Below are positions 8,335 through 17,030 of a stretch of 41,748 bases of DNA, one piece after another. The position numbers were made by a program, and so were the translations under genes. Under the pieces are notes generated by a model. It searched no databases. It was not told the DNA's origin and was given only the letters and a program-made list of their open reading frames with translations. The stretch comes from Phycisphaerae bacterium (GTDB taxonomy: Bacteria; Planctomycetota; Phycisphaerae; UBA1845), in NCBI GenBank assembly GCA_029260025.1, contig JAJDDZ010000312.1, positions 1 through 41,748 of the forward strand, given 5' to 3'. The first letter of the stretch is position 1. Every line of letters starts with the position of its first letter.

Positions 8335-10041
8335 ATGGCACAATTGGATTATCCACGTAAGTTTGTCGCCACTGATGAGGTGTTAGACTCCTGGGAGAAG
8401 ATCGCCCCCTATTTCGATCGACTTGGGAGTGCGCCGATCGATTCGGTGGAGGAGCTGGCGTCTTGGCTTGAGAATTACAGTGAGCTTGTAGCCGGGGTTT
8501 CGGAAGTTGGAACGGATCGTCATGTAAAGATGACGTGTCAGACTGACGACGAGTCGCGGAAGAGAGCGTTCTTAGATTTTGTTGAGAATATTGCGCCGCA
8601 GTTCAAGGTCGCGTGTCATTCGCTTGATATTCGGTACACGGAGTCGAAGGCTGCCGGTGCTCTGGCTCCGGATCGTTATGCGGTTTTAGACCGCAGCGTT
8701 CGTGCGGGTGTTGAGGTCTTTCGCCAGGAGAATGTTCCTCTTCAGACGGATGAGACGAAGCTTGAGCAGGAGTATCAGGAAGTCAGCGGCGCTCAGATGG
8801 TCGAGTTTGACGGGAGAGAGCAGACCATGCAGCAGCTTGGTCTCTATGCGGAGAAGACGGATCGAGCCATTCGGCAGGGGGCGTGGGAGGTTGAGTGGAA
8901 CCGTCGCAGTCAGGACGTTGACAAGCTCGAAAGCATTTTCGATCAGCTGATCGCGCTTCGTCAGAGGATGGCTGGGAATGCGGACTGTGCGGATTATCGC
9001 GAGTACGCGTTTAAGGTGAAACAGCGGTTCGATTATTCGGCGGACGACTGCATCGCGTTTCATGATGCGGTGGAGCGGGCGGTCGTTCCGGCGGTTCGGG
9101 AGCTGCAGAAGCAGCGGGCGGCGACGCTTGGGCTGGATACGCTTCGTCCTTGGGATCTGGCGGTTGATGTGAAGTCGCGTCCGCCGCTTCGACCTTTCAC
9201 CGAACCGAGCGATCTTTGTGAGAAGGGGTCTCGGGTCTTTCATCGAGTTGATCCTGTGCTGGGCGGTCAGTTTGACGATATGCAAGCCAAGGGATATTTG
9301 GACCTCGCAAGTCGAAAGGGGAAAGCGCCGGGTGGTTATCAGGCGACTTACGACGAGGGGCGTCATCCGTTCATTTTTATGAATGCGGTTGGGTTGCAGC
9401 GTGATGTTAGTACGCTGATTCATGAAGGTGGGCATGCTTTTCATAGTTACGCGGCCCGGGACGATGCGCTGTTGAATTATCGAAGCAGTCCGATTGAGTT
9501 TGCTGAGGTCGCTTCGATGGGGATGGAGCTCTTGGCGGTTGAATTTCTCGACGAGTTTTATGATGAAGAGCAAATGGCTCGGGCGAAGCGTCAGGAGCTT
9601 GAGGGGTTGATCGGTTTGTTTCCTTGGGTGGCGACGATTGATGCCTTTCAACATTGGATATACACAAACCCGACGCACGATCGCGGGTCGCGGAAAGACC
9701 ATTGGTTGTCTTTGCATCAGCGGTTTGGCGGGATAGCGGATTTTACGGGTTATGAAGATGCCCTTGCTTATCGATGGCATAAGCAACTTCATCTGTTCGA
9801 GGTTCCGTTCTATTATATTGAGTACGCCATAGCGCAGCTCGGCGCTATGCAGGTTTGGCGAAATTCAAAGAACGATTATTCGAGAGCGGTTACTCAATAT
9901 CGAAAAGCGCTTGCACTTGGCGGTTCGCGTCCATTGCCGGAGCTTTTTGAAAGCGCGGGAGCGAAGTTTGATTTTTCATATGATACGCTCGCCCCGTTGG
10001 TTGAAATGATTCAGTTGGAACTTGGGAAGCTGCCAGCGTAG
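8335..10041 (+). CDS. M3-family oligoendopeptidase (PepF-like)
   Basis: A 568-residue cytoplasmic zinc peptidase of family M3 that cleaves short peptides. The zinc motif HEGGH (363-367, in STLIHEGGHAFHSY) supplies two histidines and the catalytic glutamate. The glutamate in IEFAEVAS (about 391) is in the right place for the third ligand. The length equals the usual 560-600 residues of PepF-type members and no signal peptide is seen. The start is supported by GGAAGG ten bases upstream of the ATG. It lies 43 bp after ccsA and 33 bp before mqnE, so it may belong to one transcript without sharing their function. Confidence 0.88.
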   Translation: MAQLDYPRKFVATDEVLDSWEKIAPYFDRLGSAPIDSVEELASWLENYSELVAGVSEVGTDRHVKMTCQTDDESRKRAFLDFVENIAPQFKVACHSLDIRYTESKAAGALAPDRYAVLDRSVRAGVEVFRQENVPLQTDETKLEQEYQEVSGAQMVEFDGREQTMQQLGLYAEKTDRAIRQGAWEVEWNRRSQDVDKLESIFDQLIALRQRMAGNADCADYREYAFKVKQRFDYSADDCIAFHDAVERAVVPAVRELQKQRAATLGLDTLRPWDLAVDVKSRPPLRPFTEPSDLCEKGSRVFHRVDPVLGGQFDDMQAKGYLDLASRKGKAPGGYQATYDEGRHPFIFMNAVGLQRDVSTLIHEGGHAFHSYAARDDALLNYRSSPIEFAEVASMGMELLAVEFLDEFYDEEQMARAKRQELEGLIGLFPWVATIDAFQHWIYTNPTHDRGSRKDHWLSLHQRFGGIADFTGYEDALAYRWHKQLHLFEVPFYYIEYAIAQLGAMQVWRNSKNDYSRAVTQYRKALALGGSRPLPELFESAGAKFDFSYDTLAPLVEMIQLELGKLPA

Positions 10042-10074
10042 TAAGTGTCAGCATTGCGGACTTGAAGACCGAAA

Positions 10075-11355
10075 ATGATCGCTTCATCTGCGAATCTAGA
10101 ATTACGAGCGAAGATCGTCGCGGGCGAACAGCTTTCGGCTGAGGAGGGTCTTGCGCTCTACGAGTCGCCTGACCTCCATACGCTGGGCGAGTTCGCCAAT
10201 ATCATTCGCGAGCGTTTACATGGTCGCAAGGCTTACTTCAACATCAACCGCCACATTAACTACACGAATTTTTGCGTATTGCGATGTAAGTTTTGCTCGT
10301 TCTATCGGCCTTATGTGAAGACGGGGGAGGGCGATGAGTCTGCGGCGCCCGAAGAATCTTCGCTGGCTGCTAGCGATACTTACGAACTCTCCGTCTTCGA
10401 GATCGTTGAGCGGGCGAAGGTTGCTTATGCTCGTGGCGCGACGGAAGTGCATATCGTTGGTGGACTACACCCAAAGCTGCCGTTTACATATTACACGCAC
10501 ATGTGCAAGGCGATTCGCGAAGCGTGCCCCTACATGCACATCAAGGCGTTTACTGCGATTGAGATTATTCACTTTTCGCGCATCGCCAAGCCTCGCTTGT
10601 CGATTGCCCAAGTTCTTTCACAGCTGCGCGATGCTGGCTTGGGGAGTCTTCCCGGCGGTGGTGCGGAAATATTCGACGATCGCGTTCACGAAGAAGCTTT
10701 TATGAACAAAGTCGGCGAGGAGGAATGGTTCGAGGTTCATCGCACAGCCCATAAACTCGGGATTTTCACCAACGCAACCATGCTCTACGGTCATATCGAG
10801 ACCCCTGCTGAGCGAATTGCGCATCTGGTCAAGCTTCGCGAGCATCAGGAAGAGAGCTTGCGATCCCGGATGGCGCATTTTAATTGCGTGATTCCACTTT
10901 CATTTATACCGGATGGTAGCGACCTTTCTCATCTGCCAGGTCCGGATGGTTTGACCGACCTGAAGACGCTTGCGATTTCGCGGGTCATGTGCCCGAATAT
11001 TCCGCATATTAAGGCGTTTTGGATCATGCAGACGCCGAAGCTCGCTCAGGTTTCGCTCAGTTATGGCGTGGACGACTTTGATGGGACGGTTGTCTACTAC
11101 GATATCACCAAGCGGGAGGGGGCTGGCACGACGCATCAAGAGTTGACGGTGGATCGACTCAAGCGATTGATGGTAGAGGCCGATTGTACTCCGGTGGAGC
11201 GCGATACGCTTTATCGCAGAATTGTGCGCGATGAGAAGAGTTGGCACGTCGAAGGTGAATCGTGGCTTGTCCCTTTCGAAGCGATGCCTGCGGGTGACGC
11301 TTCGGACGCAGCCACTCAAGAAACGGTGCAGCTTCGGATCGCCAGCAACGACTAA
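10075..11355 (+). CDS. mqnE: Aminofutalosine synthase MqnE (radical SAM)
   Basis: A 426-residue radical SAM enzyme of the futalosine route to menaquinone. It adds the adenosyl radical to 3-[(1-carboxyvinyl)oxy]benzoate, forming aminofutalosine. The 4Fe-4S motif is CVLRCKFC (C67, C71, C74). GGLHPKLPFTYY, SLPGGGAEIF and TNATMLYGHIE are features of MqnE rather than of its relative MqnC, which has GGHHP and a different barrel end. An insertion of about 25 residues follows the cluster (TGEGDESAAPEESS), probably a surface loop. No other futalosine gene is visible, so the pathway is dispersed in this genome. Menaquinone use agrees with the cytochrome c maturation genes just upstream. Confidence 0.9.
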   Translation: MIASSANLELRAKIVAGEQLSAEEGLALYESPDLHTLGEFANIIRERLHGRKAYFNINRHINYTNFCVLRCKFCSFYRPYVKTGEGDESAAPEESSLAASDTYELSVFEIVERAKVAYARGATEVHIVGGLHPKLPFTYYTHMCKAIREACPYMHIKAFTAIEIIHFSRIAKPRLSIAQVLSQLRDAGLGSLPGGGAEIFDDRVHEEAFMNKVGEEEWFEVHRTAHKLGIFTNATMLYGHIETPAERIAHLVKLREHQEESLRSRMAHFNCVIPLSFIPDGSDLSHLPGPDGLTDLKTLAISRVMCPNIPHIKAFWIMQTPKLAQVSLSYGVDDFDGTVVYYDITKREGAGTTHQELTVDRLKRLMVEADCTPVERDTLYRRIVRDEKSWHVEGESWLVPFEAMPAGDASDAATQETVQLRIASND

Positions 11356-11399
11356 CTCCGTCGGCGTTCGTGGGCACCCTGGACACGGATGTTTGATCA

Positions 11400-12146
11400 A
11401 TGCAAGATATTTATCCCTACCTCGGTGACCTTCATGACGAGCTTTCTCCTCACTGGGCTGGGTTGGTATTGGTTTTCGTATCAGTCCTGTGTGGGATGAT
11501 CGTTGGGGCGGAACGCCAGATCAAACAAAAGTCTGCGGGGACTCGAACACTTACGTTGATCTGCGTTGGAAGTACGATTTTCACGCTCGCGTCCATCCTT
11601 CTGGCCGGCGGGTCGGCAATGGCAGATCGGACGCGCATCGCAGCTCAAGTCGTTACCGGAGTCGGATTTCTCGGCGCTGGGGCGATCATTCGTCATCGTG
11701 GCGCGGTCGTCGGTCTTACAACTGGCGCAACAATCTGGGGGGTGGCAGCCATCGGCGTCCTTGTCGGCGGAGGGTACGCAGCTGCGGGGATTGTGCTGAC
11801 GCTGCTGGTTGTAGGAATGCTCGTTGCGGTTCAAAAACTGGAACGTAGCGTTCTAGAGCCATGTCAGTACGCCGAGTGCAAAGTTGTTTACAATCCGGAG
11901 TCAGGCAAGACGCGACTTCGATTGCTCCGTGTGCTTGATGACTACAAGATTTCAGATGGCGCTTGGCAGGTCTACGAGAAGGGAAACAGCGAAACGATGA
12001 CGATTCGGTATTGCCATTATCATCGCGGCCATCGTTCGTTGCTATTTGAGATCGTCGAGATTCCTGGGGTGGTAGAGATTGCACGCGAGCGTGCTCCTCG
12101 GCAATCCTATGGGAGCGTTTCTTCCAAGAAGAGTGGGGCGGGATAG
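11400..12146 (+). CDS. MgtC/SapB-family inner membrane protein
   Basis: A 248-residue MgtC-family protein. The N-terminal part has about four or five helices with the conserved stretches GMIVGAERQ, GVGFLGAGAI and GLTTGATIW. The C-terminal 85 residues form a soluble domain of the ACT-like type usual in longer family members. MgtC proteins influence growth at low magnesium and can modulate the F-type ATPase in pathogens; in free-living bacteria the role is unclear. It starts 44 bp after mqnE, in a row of plus-strand genes, and ends 22 bp before the convergent queF. No magnesium-sensing leader is visible upstream. Confidence 0.85.
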   Translation: MQDIYPYLGDLHDELSPHWAGLVLVFVSVLCGMIVGAERQIKQKSAGTRTLTLICVGSTIFTLASILLAGGSAMADRTRIAAQVVTGVGFLGAGAIIRHRGAVVGLTTGATIWGVAAIGVLVGGGYAAAGIVLTLLVVGMLVAVQKLERSVLEPCQYAECKVVYNPESGKTRLRLLRVLDDYKISDGAWQVYEKGNSETMTIRYCHYHRGHRSLLFEIVEIPGVVEIARERAPRQSYGSVSSKKSGAG

Positions 12147-12167
12147 GAACCGGCGGGGCGTTTTCTT

Positions 12168-12530
12168 CTAATCTTCGCTTTCTACGCCGCTGTGCTCTGC
12201 GGTGATTGTGGTGTTGATTCCCCCGCGGACTGTCCACCGCGATTCGACTTGCATCCAATCTGGTTTGCAGGCGGCGACTAGATCGTTGAGGATCACGTTA
12301 GTCACGTCTTCGTAGAAAATCCCCTCGTCTCGAAAACTCTGTAGATAAAGCTTGAGGCTCTTGAGTTCCACGCACTTCTCGGCCGCGATGTAACGGATGC
12401 TCATGGTGGCGAAGTCGGGTTGCCCTGTCTTTGGGCAGACGCTGGTGAACTCGTTGACCTCGTGCTCGATAGAATAGTCTCGCGAAGGGTGGGAATTCGG
12501 GAACGTTTCGATTGTTGGTTTCTCACTCAT
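12168..12530 (-). CDS. queF: QueF, preQ0 reductase (NADPH-dependent, short type)
   Basis: A 120-residue unimodular QueF that reduces 7-cyano-7-deazaguanine (preQ0) to preQ1 in queuosine tRNA modification. The catalytic cysteine is in SVCPKTGQPDF (C32) with the proton donor D39. The QueF family signature ELKSLKLY is at 55-62. Length and motif order match the short YkvM-type enzymes. It follows the HExxH gene by 54 bp on the same strand and faces the MgtC-family gene. No other queuosine gene is in the window. Confidence 0.93.
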   Translation of the reverse strand: MSEKPTIETFPNSHPSRDYSIEHEVNEFTSVCPKTGQPDFATMSIRYIAAEKCVELKSLKLYLQSFRDEGIFYEDVTNVILNDLVAACKPDWMQVESRWTVRGGINTTITAEHSGVESED

Positions 12531-12584
12531 GATTGGCGAGACTCTATCTCAGAGCGTGTTGCACGACAAGGTCTTTCTGACGGG

Positions 12585-13190
12585 TTACTCGGCGAAAAGC
12601 AGTTGTTGCCCAGGTTGCTCTGGCGTTCTGGGGAGCAGGGGGGTGCGGGCTGCTTTCACACTTCGCCGCTTATCCTTTGCGGCGGCGACGAAACCATCGA
12701 GATCTTGAAAGTTCCATGATTCTCGAGGGATGGGGCGGTTGTCGCCGTCTCGAATGGGTGCGCCGAAGTGATCGACCAGGAATCGGGCAGCGAAACGGTC
12801 GCACATAGACTCTTTTTGTCGGGTGTTGCGTCGGGCGCGCTTCACGAGCAGGTGATACAGTTCGTGCATGAAAATAAACATTGCCAATTCGTAGGCGTCG
12901 CGCGTTTCGATCGTCACGAGCTGTCTGCGCCAACCACGTCGGACGACCTGGACCTTGGCGAGGTTGGTGGCGAGCTTGTAGGGGAACTTAAGATGTCGTC
13001 CGAGATTGATATAGATACGGCAGTCGGCGTAGAAGCACGTTCCGGAAAAATCTGCGCCGCGACTGTACCTCACTCGAACAGTAAGCGTTCCGACCGACCA
13101 TCCGTCGATCCCGTTTTTGAACATGGATTCGAGGCGCTCGTCGCAAAGCGAGGTTGAGTTGGCAAAATCCATTCGCGACACAGAGTCCAT
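12585..13190 (-). CDS. Uncharacterised HExxH (zincin-like) protein with C-terminal clamp-like motif
   Basis: About 201 residues, not recognised as a named family. It has a basic, beta-rich N-terminal half (LTVRVRYSRGADFSG, RIYINLGRHLKFPY), then a helix with HELYH (109-113). A second helix, ESMCDRFAARFL, follows, where E127 or D131 could be the third zinc ligand, as in ImmA/IrrE-type zincins. A basic, proline-rich tail ends in GQQLLFAE, which resembles the bacterial sliding-clamp motif Qxx(L/M)F. The open frame continues upstream to 13475, but that part overlaps xerD in another frame and is rejected. Starts: ATG 13190 directly abuts AAAAGGA, while GTG 13181 (same frame) has the ideal nine-base spacing. 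It lies between xerD and queF, all on the minus strand. Protease activity and clamp binding are inferences. Confidence 0.6.
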   Translation of the reverse strand: MDSVSRMDFANSTSLCDERLESMFKNGIDGWSVGTLTVRVRYSRGADFSGTCFYADCRIYINLGRHLKFPYKLATNLAKVQVVRRGWRRQLVTIETRDAYELAMFIFMHELYHLLVKRARRNTRQKESMCDRFAARFLVDHFGAPIRDGDNRPIPRESWNFQDLDGFVAAAKDKRRSVKAARTPLLPRTPEQPGQQLLFAE

Positions 13191-13249
13191 TCCTTTTGAT
13201 TCGGCGCATGCCCGGTCCGTGCCATGATACAGGGAAGTGCGAGACGATG

Positions 13250-14173
13250 CTAAGGGCGTGGGTGGAACTGGGTGTGGACTCGTTTGAGCTGTGCTTCGTC
13301 CACGTGGGTGTAGACCTGGGTTGTAGTAACGTCGGCGTGACCCAGCAGTTCTTGGACGATGCGCAGATCTGCGCCGCCAGCGAGCAGATGCGTCGCGAAA
13401 CAGTGGCGAAGCGTGTGTGGCGAAAGCGGGTTGTCGATCCCAGCTGCGTAAGCATACTTTCGCACGAGTCGCCACATATTGGTTCGATCAAGCCGGCGAC
13501 CTGTCCTCGAAAGAAAAATGGCGTCGCTGGTTCGACCAGCCAATAGTCGATCGCGGAGATCTTCGATATACTCGCCCACGGCTTCTCTCGCGGCACGACC
13601 CACCGGGACGATTCGCTCTTTTCGACCTTTCCCGAAACAGCGGACGTAGCCAAGCTTAAGGTTTACTTGTCCTAGATCCAAGTCTACCACCTCCGAAACG
13701 CGCATTCCGGTGGCGTACATTAACTCGAGAAGCGCTTTGTCGCGGAGGTAGAATTCGTCTTTTGGATCAGGAGCGTTTAGTAACGCCTCGACTTGCGAGT
13801 GATGGACGGTCTTGGGGATCGTGCGCCATTTTTTGACCGACTCGATCAGTGACGCGACGTCGCGGCGCATTACGCGTTCGGCGAACAAATGTCGCAAAAA
13901 GACCTTAATCGATGCGAGGTGTCGGGCGATCGACGAGACGGCGAGTCCGCGCTGTTGTAACGCGATGAGGTGCCTCTGCACTTCATCTATCGTGATGTCA
14001 CCAGGCTCGACGTCGTCGGCGATCAAGAAGTCCCAGAACTCGTTGAGGTCGCGTTGATAGGCTGTGACGGTCGAACCGGCGAGTCCGCACTCGATAAACA
14101 AGTAGTCGAGGAAACGCTTTACCAAAGGCGCTGGTGCTTTGGGTTTATTCGCGGGTTGGGTTGCAACTAGCAT
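13250..14173 (-). CDS. xerD: XerD-type tyrosine recombinase
   Basis: A 307-residue tyrosine recombinase of the XerC/XerD class that resolves chromosome dimers at dif with its partner. The N-terminal SAM-like core-binding domain covers about 15-100 and the catalytic domain 120-300. Catalytic residues: R158 (TGMRVSE), K182 (FGKGRKER), H253 and R256 (HTLRH), H279 (LLGHADV) and the nucleophile Y288 (YTHV). The ending DEAQLKRVHTQFHPR is like housekeeping XerD rather than a phage integrase. The open frame extends upstream to 14305, but ATG 14173 has a good GAGGAAGAG Shine-Dalgarno and fits the family length. XerC versus XerD cannot be fully separated by eye. Confidence 0.88.
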   Translation of the reverse strand: MLVATQPANKPKAPAPLVKRFLDYLFIECGLAGSTVTAYQRDLNEFWDFLIADDVEPGDITIDEVQRHLIALQQRGLAVSSIARHLASIKVFLRHLFAERVMRRDVASLIESVKKWRTIPKTVHHSQVEALLNAPDPKDEFYLRDKALLELMYATGMRVSEVVDLDLGQVNLKLGYVRCFGKGRKERIVPVGRAAREAVGEYIEDLRDRLLAGRTSDAIFLSRTGRRLDRTNMWRLVRKYAYAAGIDNPLSPHTLRHCFATHLLAGGADLRIVQELLGHADVTTTQVYTHVDEAQLKRVHTQFHPRP

Positions 14174-14305
14174 TTCGTAAGCTCTTCCTCTCACTTCGGC
14201 GCGTGCGTCTTTATCACAAGTGACGCTCACTGTCACCAAATGCAGAAGTAGGACCCCCGCAAAGGCGCTCGCCGCTCTCCTTTGTTGGCATCTATTGTAC
14301 TCCAA

Positions 14306-14539
14306 CGCGAGTTGAGGTCCAAGGGCTGCGGGGTTTTACGGGGCACGCCGAAATCGTTCCAGCAGGGACAATATCGGACTCACGCCGAGTTCCTGTTTAT
14401 CGCTGCTTCTCAAAGCGCCGAGTGTGACGAATTTCACGGTCCACATGTGGTATCTGCGCACAAATTGCGCCGCCCCAATAAGTTATTAGGAAAGTCGAAC
14501 GAAGAGATCTGGACTGTCGTTTTTGGACCTCAACCCGCG
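14306..14539. repeat. MITE-like unit bounded by 12-bp perfect (17-bp near-perfect) inverted repeats
   Basis: GTTGAGGTCCAA at 14311-14322 is repeated exactly in inverted form at 14523-14534. With the adjoining CGCGA/CCGCG the arms extend to 17 positions with one mismatch. Read the other way, a direct CGCGA copy flanks each end (14306-14310 and 14536-14540), which could be a target duplication. The interior has no gene and no further complementarity. The element type is inferred; no second copy was found in this window. Confidence 0.45.
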
Positions 14540-14556
14540 AACCGATTCCCCGGGGT

Positions 14557-14585
14557 TTGACTGAATTCACTCTTCCCGCAAAAAT
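14557..14585 (+). promoter_or_regulatory. Candidate promoter of tRNA-Leu
   Basis: TTGACT (five of six for a -35) is followed after 17 bases by AAAAAT (four of six for a -10), 25 bases before the mature tRNA. Spacing and position fit; the -10 is weak. Confidence 0.4.
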
Positions 14586-14610
14586 GCTCGAACAATCGAA
14601 GGCGATCGTA

Positions 14611-14694
14611 GCCGGAGTGGCGGAATTGGCAGACGCGCGGGATTCAAAATCCCGTCCTGGCAACAGGGTGAGGGTTCAAGTCCCTCCTTCGGCA
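14611..14694 (+). tRNA. tRNA-Leu (CAA)
   Basis: An 84-nt class II tRNA. The acceptor GCCGGAG pairs with CTTCGGC (one G-T pair). The anticodon stem CGGGA/TCCCG encloses the loop TTCAAAA, giving anticodon CAA, which reads UUG. The long variable arm CCTG-GCAA-CAGG and the T arm GAGGG/CCCTC with TTCAAGT are complete. The discriminator is A, as expected for leucine, and CCA is not encoded. Downstream (14695-14813) no clear terminator is seen before the convergent recQ end. Confidence 0.97.
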
Positions 14695-14813
14695 TATGTT
14701 GAGGATCGTGGGGTTCGGATCTTGGTGGCCGTTTAGACTCCCGAGCCTAGTCCGGACCCTTCGTTCCTAGACCGGAGTCAGGCGGACCAATCGCTCGGCT
14801 GGAGGCCGCGGTT

Positions 14814-17030
14814 TTACTCGCTTTCGCCACAAGTTTCCAAATGCGCGAGCACTAAGCGGATTTCTCCGTACGAGACGCTTTCATTGAGGTGTTCATAAAT
14901 CGGCTTTAATAGTTTCGAGTCAACTTCGCACGCGGCGTGTGCGACTGCTTCGTAGTGCGCCTTGCTTATCCACTTCTCGATCGAAGCTGGTTGAGTGGAT
15001 GCGACGAACTCACCTAAGTATCCGAACACTGTGGTTTTCGCGCGATCAAGAGAGGTGGCCACCTTGTCTACGGAGGCGCCTTTCTCGAATAGACTGAAGG
15101 CGGCGACTTTCGCCGGTGATTCCGTCGCTCTCATGACTGGCGTTGCTTGGTCCCGCGCGTTGTTGAAACTATTGGTCGAAAGGTCGTGTCGTTCGCAACA
15201 CGAGACGACCTCATTGAGGAATTGTCGCCCATACTTTTCCCATTTCGCGTTACCGACACCGTGGATCTTTCTGAAGTTATTTTCGGTGGTGGGGCGGTTT
15301 CGGGCGAGTTCACGAAGCGTCCGGTCGCCGAAGACGACAAACGCTGGGACATGCTGCTTCTCAGCAATCTTGCTTCTCAGAGTACGAAGTTGGCCAAACA
15401 GCCCCTCGTCGACGCCATCCCACGAGATCTCCCCGGCGCGTGTCTTCTTGATTTCTTGTGAAGGCGGGCGGACCAACTGGACCCGTCGCTCGCCACGCAT
15501 CACTTCCCAGGATGCCCGGTTGAGCGCTAGAACGGGTCTATCATCCAGGCTTTGCGACAAGAGTTCTTGATCAACAAGCTGGTAAATTAAATTCTTGATT
15601 GATTGCTTAGGCGTACCCTTAAGTAATCCATAGGTCGTCACCTGATCGTGCCCGCGCTTGCGTACCGCCTCTGTGTTTGCCCCTGTGAGAACGTCGGCTG
15701 TGTGGGCGACCCCGAAAGCGAAACCGCTCATCCTTTCCATGCGCGCGATGTTCGAGAGGATTTTTTGCGCCGTCTCGGTCGCATCTTCGACTCCTTCGGT
15801 CTCGTTAAGGCAGACGTCGCACGCTTCGCAATCATCCTTTGGGAATTTCTGACCGAAGTGCTCCGACAGAGCGCGGTGGCGACATTGTGGAGCGCTGCAG
15901 TAGCGTCGGACTTGCTCAATCAATTGCTGATGGGCCGCCACGACCTCGGCGGATGCGTCAGCTTCCGCCGCGCTCTTGGCGATCAGCGCTTTCCATCGTA
16001 TCGGGTCCGCCGCGGAATAAAACAAAACGCACTCAGCCTCAAGTCCGTCACGTCCCGCTCGCCCGGTCTCCTGCTGATAATGGTCGACTGACTTGGGCAT
16101 TGTTGCGTGAAGAACGCATCGCACATTGCTCCGGTCGATCCCCATCCCAAAGGCAACAGTCGCTGCCACAACATCCAGCGATTCGTTCGCGAAGGCTTCT
16201 TGCGTTCTTAGTCGATGCTTGGCGTCTAGGCCCGCGTGGTAAGAGGCTGCGTTGACGCCTGCTTTCCGTAAGGCCGCGGCCATCGCTTCGGTGTCCTTGC
16301 GACTCAAGCAATAGACGATCGCGCCCTCGTTCTTGTGTCGCCTGAGTACTTCGACGGTCTGCGCATAGACGTCTGTCCTAGGTACGATTCGGTACGTCAG
16401 GTTCGGGCGATCGAAAACGCCTACGAGCATCGCAGGGTTTTCTAGTTGCAACTGGACGGCGATATCTTCGCGAACGCGCTGTGTTGCGGTTGCGGTGTAA
16501 GCGTGGACGCTTGCTTTTGGGAAATCTTGTTTCAAGAGGGCGAGCTGGCGATATTCGGGACGAAAGTCGTGCCCCCACTGACTGATGCAGTGGGCTTCAT
16601 CGATCGCAAACGAGCGAATGTCGAGTTCTCGGGCAAGTCGCAAGAAACTCGAAGTCAATAGTCTCTCGGGTGATACAAAAATGAGTCGCAAGTGTCCGTC
16701 GCGGAGGTTCTGAAAGGTCTCGGCGTTCTCGGCTGGCGTGTGTCCACTATGGATTGCGGCGGCGGGGTAGCCGCAGGTGAGCAGGCCGTCTACCTGGTCT
16801 TTCATCAATGAGATAAGCGGCGAAACCACAACGTGGGTGCTATCGCTAAGCAGGGGCGGTACTTGATAGCACAGGGACTTCCCGCCGCCCGTTGGCATGA
16901 CGACGACCGAGTCGCGGCCATCAAGTGACGCCTGAATCGCTTCTTCCTGAAGTGGCCTAAGCGCGTCGAAACCCCAGTAGCTGCGGACTTGTTCAAGGAT
17001 TTGTGAGAGCAGAGAACCCAATTCGACCAC
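14814..17030 (-). CDS. recQ: RecQ-family ATP-dependent DNA helicase
   Basis: A 738-residue 3'-5' superfamily 2 helicase acting in recombination and fork repair. Motif I is MPTGGGKS (K51), motif II DEAH (144-147) with the aromatic-rich loop CISQWGHDFRPEY, and motif VI QETGRAGRDG (320-329). The RecQ zinc-binding cysteines are C377, C382, C400 and C403 or C406. A winged-helix RQC region follows (about 410-515), then an HRDC domain (about 541-610) with RKIHGVGNAKWEKYG. The last 100 residues resemble the helix-turn-helix found at the end of many bacterial RecQ proteins. Start codon GTG (17030), with no strong Shine-Dalgarno. The gene is on the minus strand although the plus strand here is G/T-rich. 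Confidence 0.95.
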   Translation of the reverse strand: MVELGSLLSQILEQVRSYWGFDALRPLQEEAIQASLDGRDSVVVMPTGGGKSLCYQVPPLLSDSTHVVVSPLISLMKDQVDGLLTCGYPAAAIHSGHTPAENAETFQNLRDGHLRLIFVSPERLLTSSFLRLARELDIRSFAIDEAHCISQWGHDFRPEYRQLALLKQDFPKASVHAYTATATQRVREDIAVQLQLENPAMLVGVFDRPNLTYRIVPRTDVYAQTVEVLRRHKNEGAIVYCLSRKDTEAMAAALRKAGVNAASYHAGLDAKHRLRTQEAFANESLDVVAATVAFGMGIDRSNVRCVLHATMPKSVDHYQQETGRAGRDGLEAECVLFYSAADPIRWKALIAKSAAEADASAEVVAAHQQLIEQVRRYCSAPQCRHRALSEHFGQKFPKDDCEACDVCLNETEGVEDATETAQKILSNIARMERMSGFAFGVAHTADVLTGANTEAVRKRGHDQVTTYGLLKGTPKQSIKNLIYQLVDQELLSQSLDDRPVLALNRASWEVMRGERRVQLVRPPSQEIKKTRAGEISWDGVDEGLFGQLRTLRSKIAEKQHVPAFVVFGDRTLRELARNRPTTENNFRKIHGVGNAKWEKYGRQFLNEVVSCCERHDLSTNSFNNARDQATPVMRATESPAKVAAFSLFEKGASVDKVATSLDRAKTTVFGYLGEFVASTQPASIEKWISKAHYEAVAHAACEVDSKLLKPIYEHLNESVSYGEIRLVLAHLETCGESE

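Larger units (their letters stand above)
14174..14610. other. 437-bp gene-free spacer between xerD and tRNA-Leu
   Basis: No convincing coding region: frames of 88-92 codons on either strand have no family features, and one crosses the tRNA. The spacer contains a MITE-like inverted-repeat unit (14306-14539) and a candidate tRNA promoter (14557-14585), both described separately. Confidence 0.6.

Noticed and set aside
13191-13475. N-terminal extension of the HExxH reading frame (95 residues)
   Set aside because: It overlaps xerD on the same strand in a different frame, is arginine/serine/proline-rich without family features, and xerD is unambiguous there.
14437-14470. Possible dif site (TCTGCGCACAA resembles an XerC half-site)
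   Set aside because: The expected XerD half-site TTATGT... is absent after the six-base centre, so only half of the pattern fits.
14397-14663. 88-codon minus-strand frame crossing tRNA-Leu
   Set aside because: It runs antisense through a complete tRNA and has no protein features.
13250-14694. Integrase next to a tRNA as the sign of a genomic island
   Set aside because: The recombinase has a housekeeping XerD-type C-terminus and length, it points away from the tRNA, the tRNA 3' end is not duplicated, and no cargo genes lie on either side.
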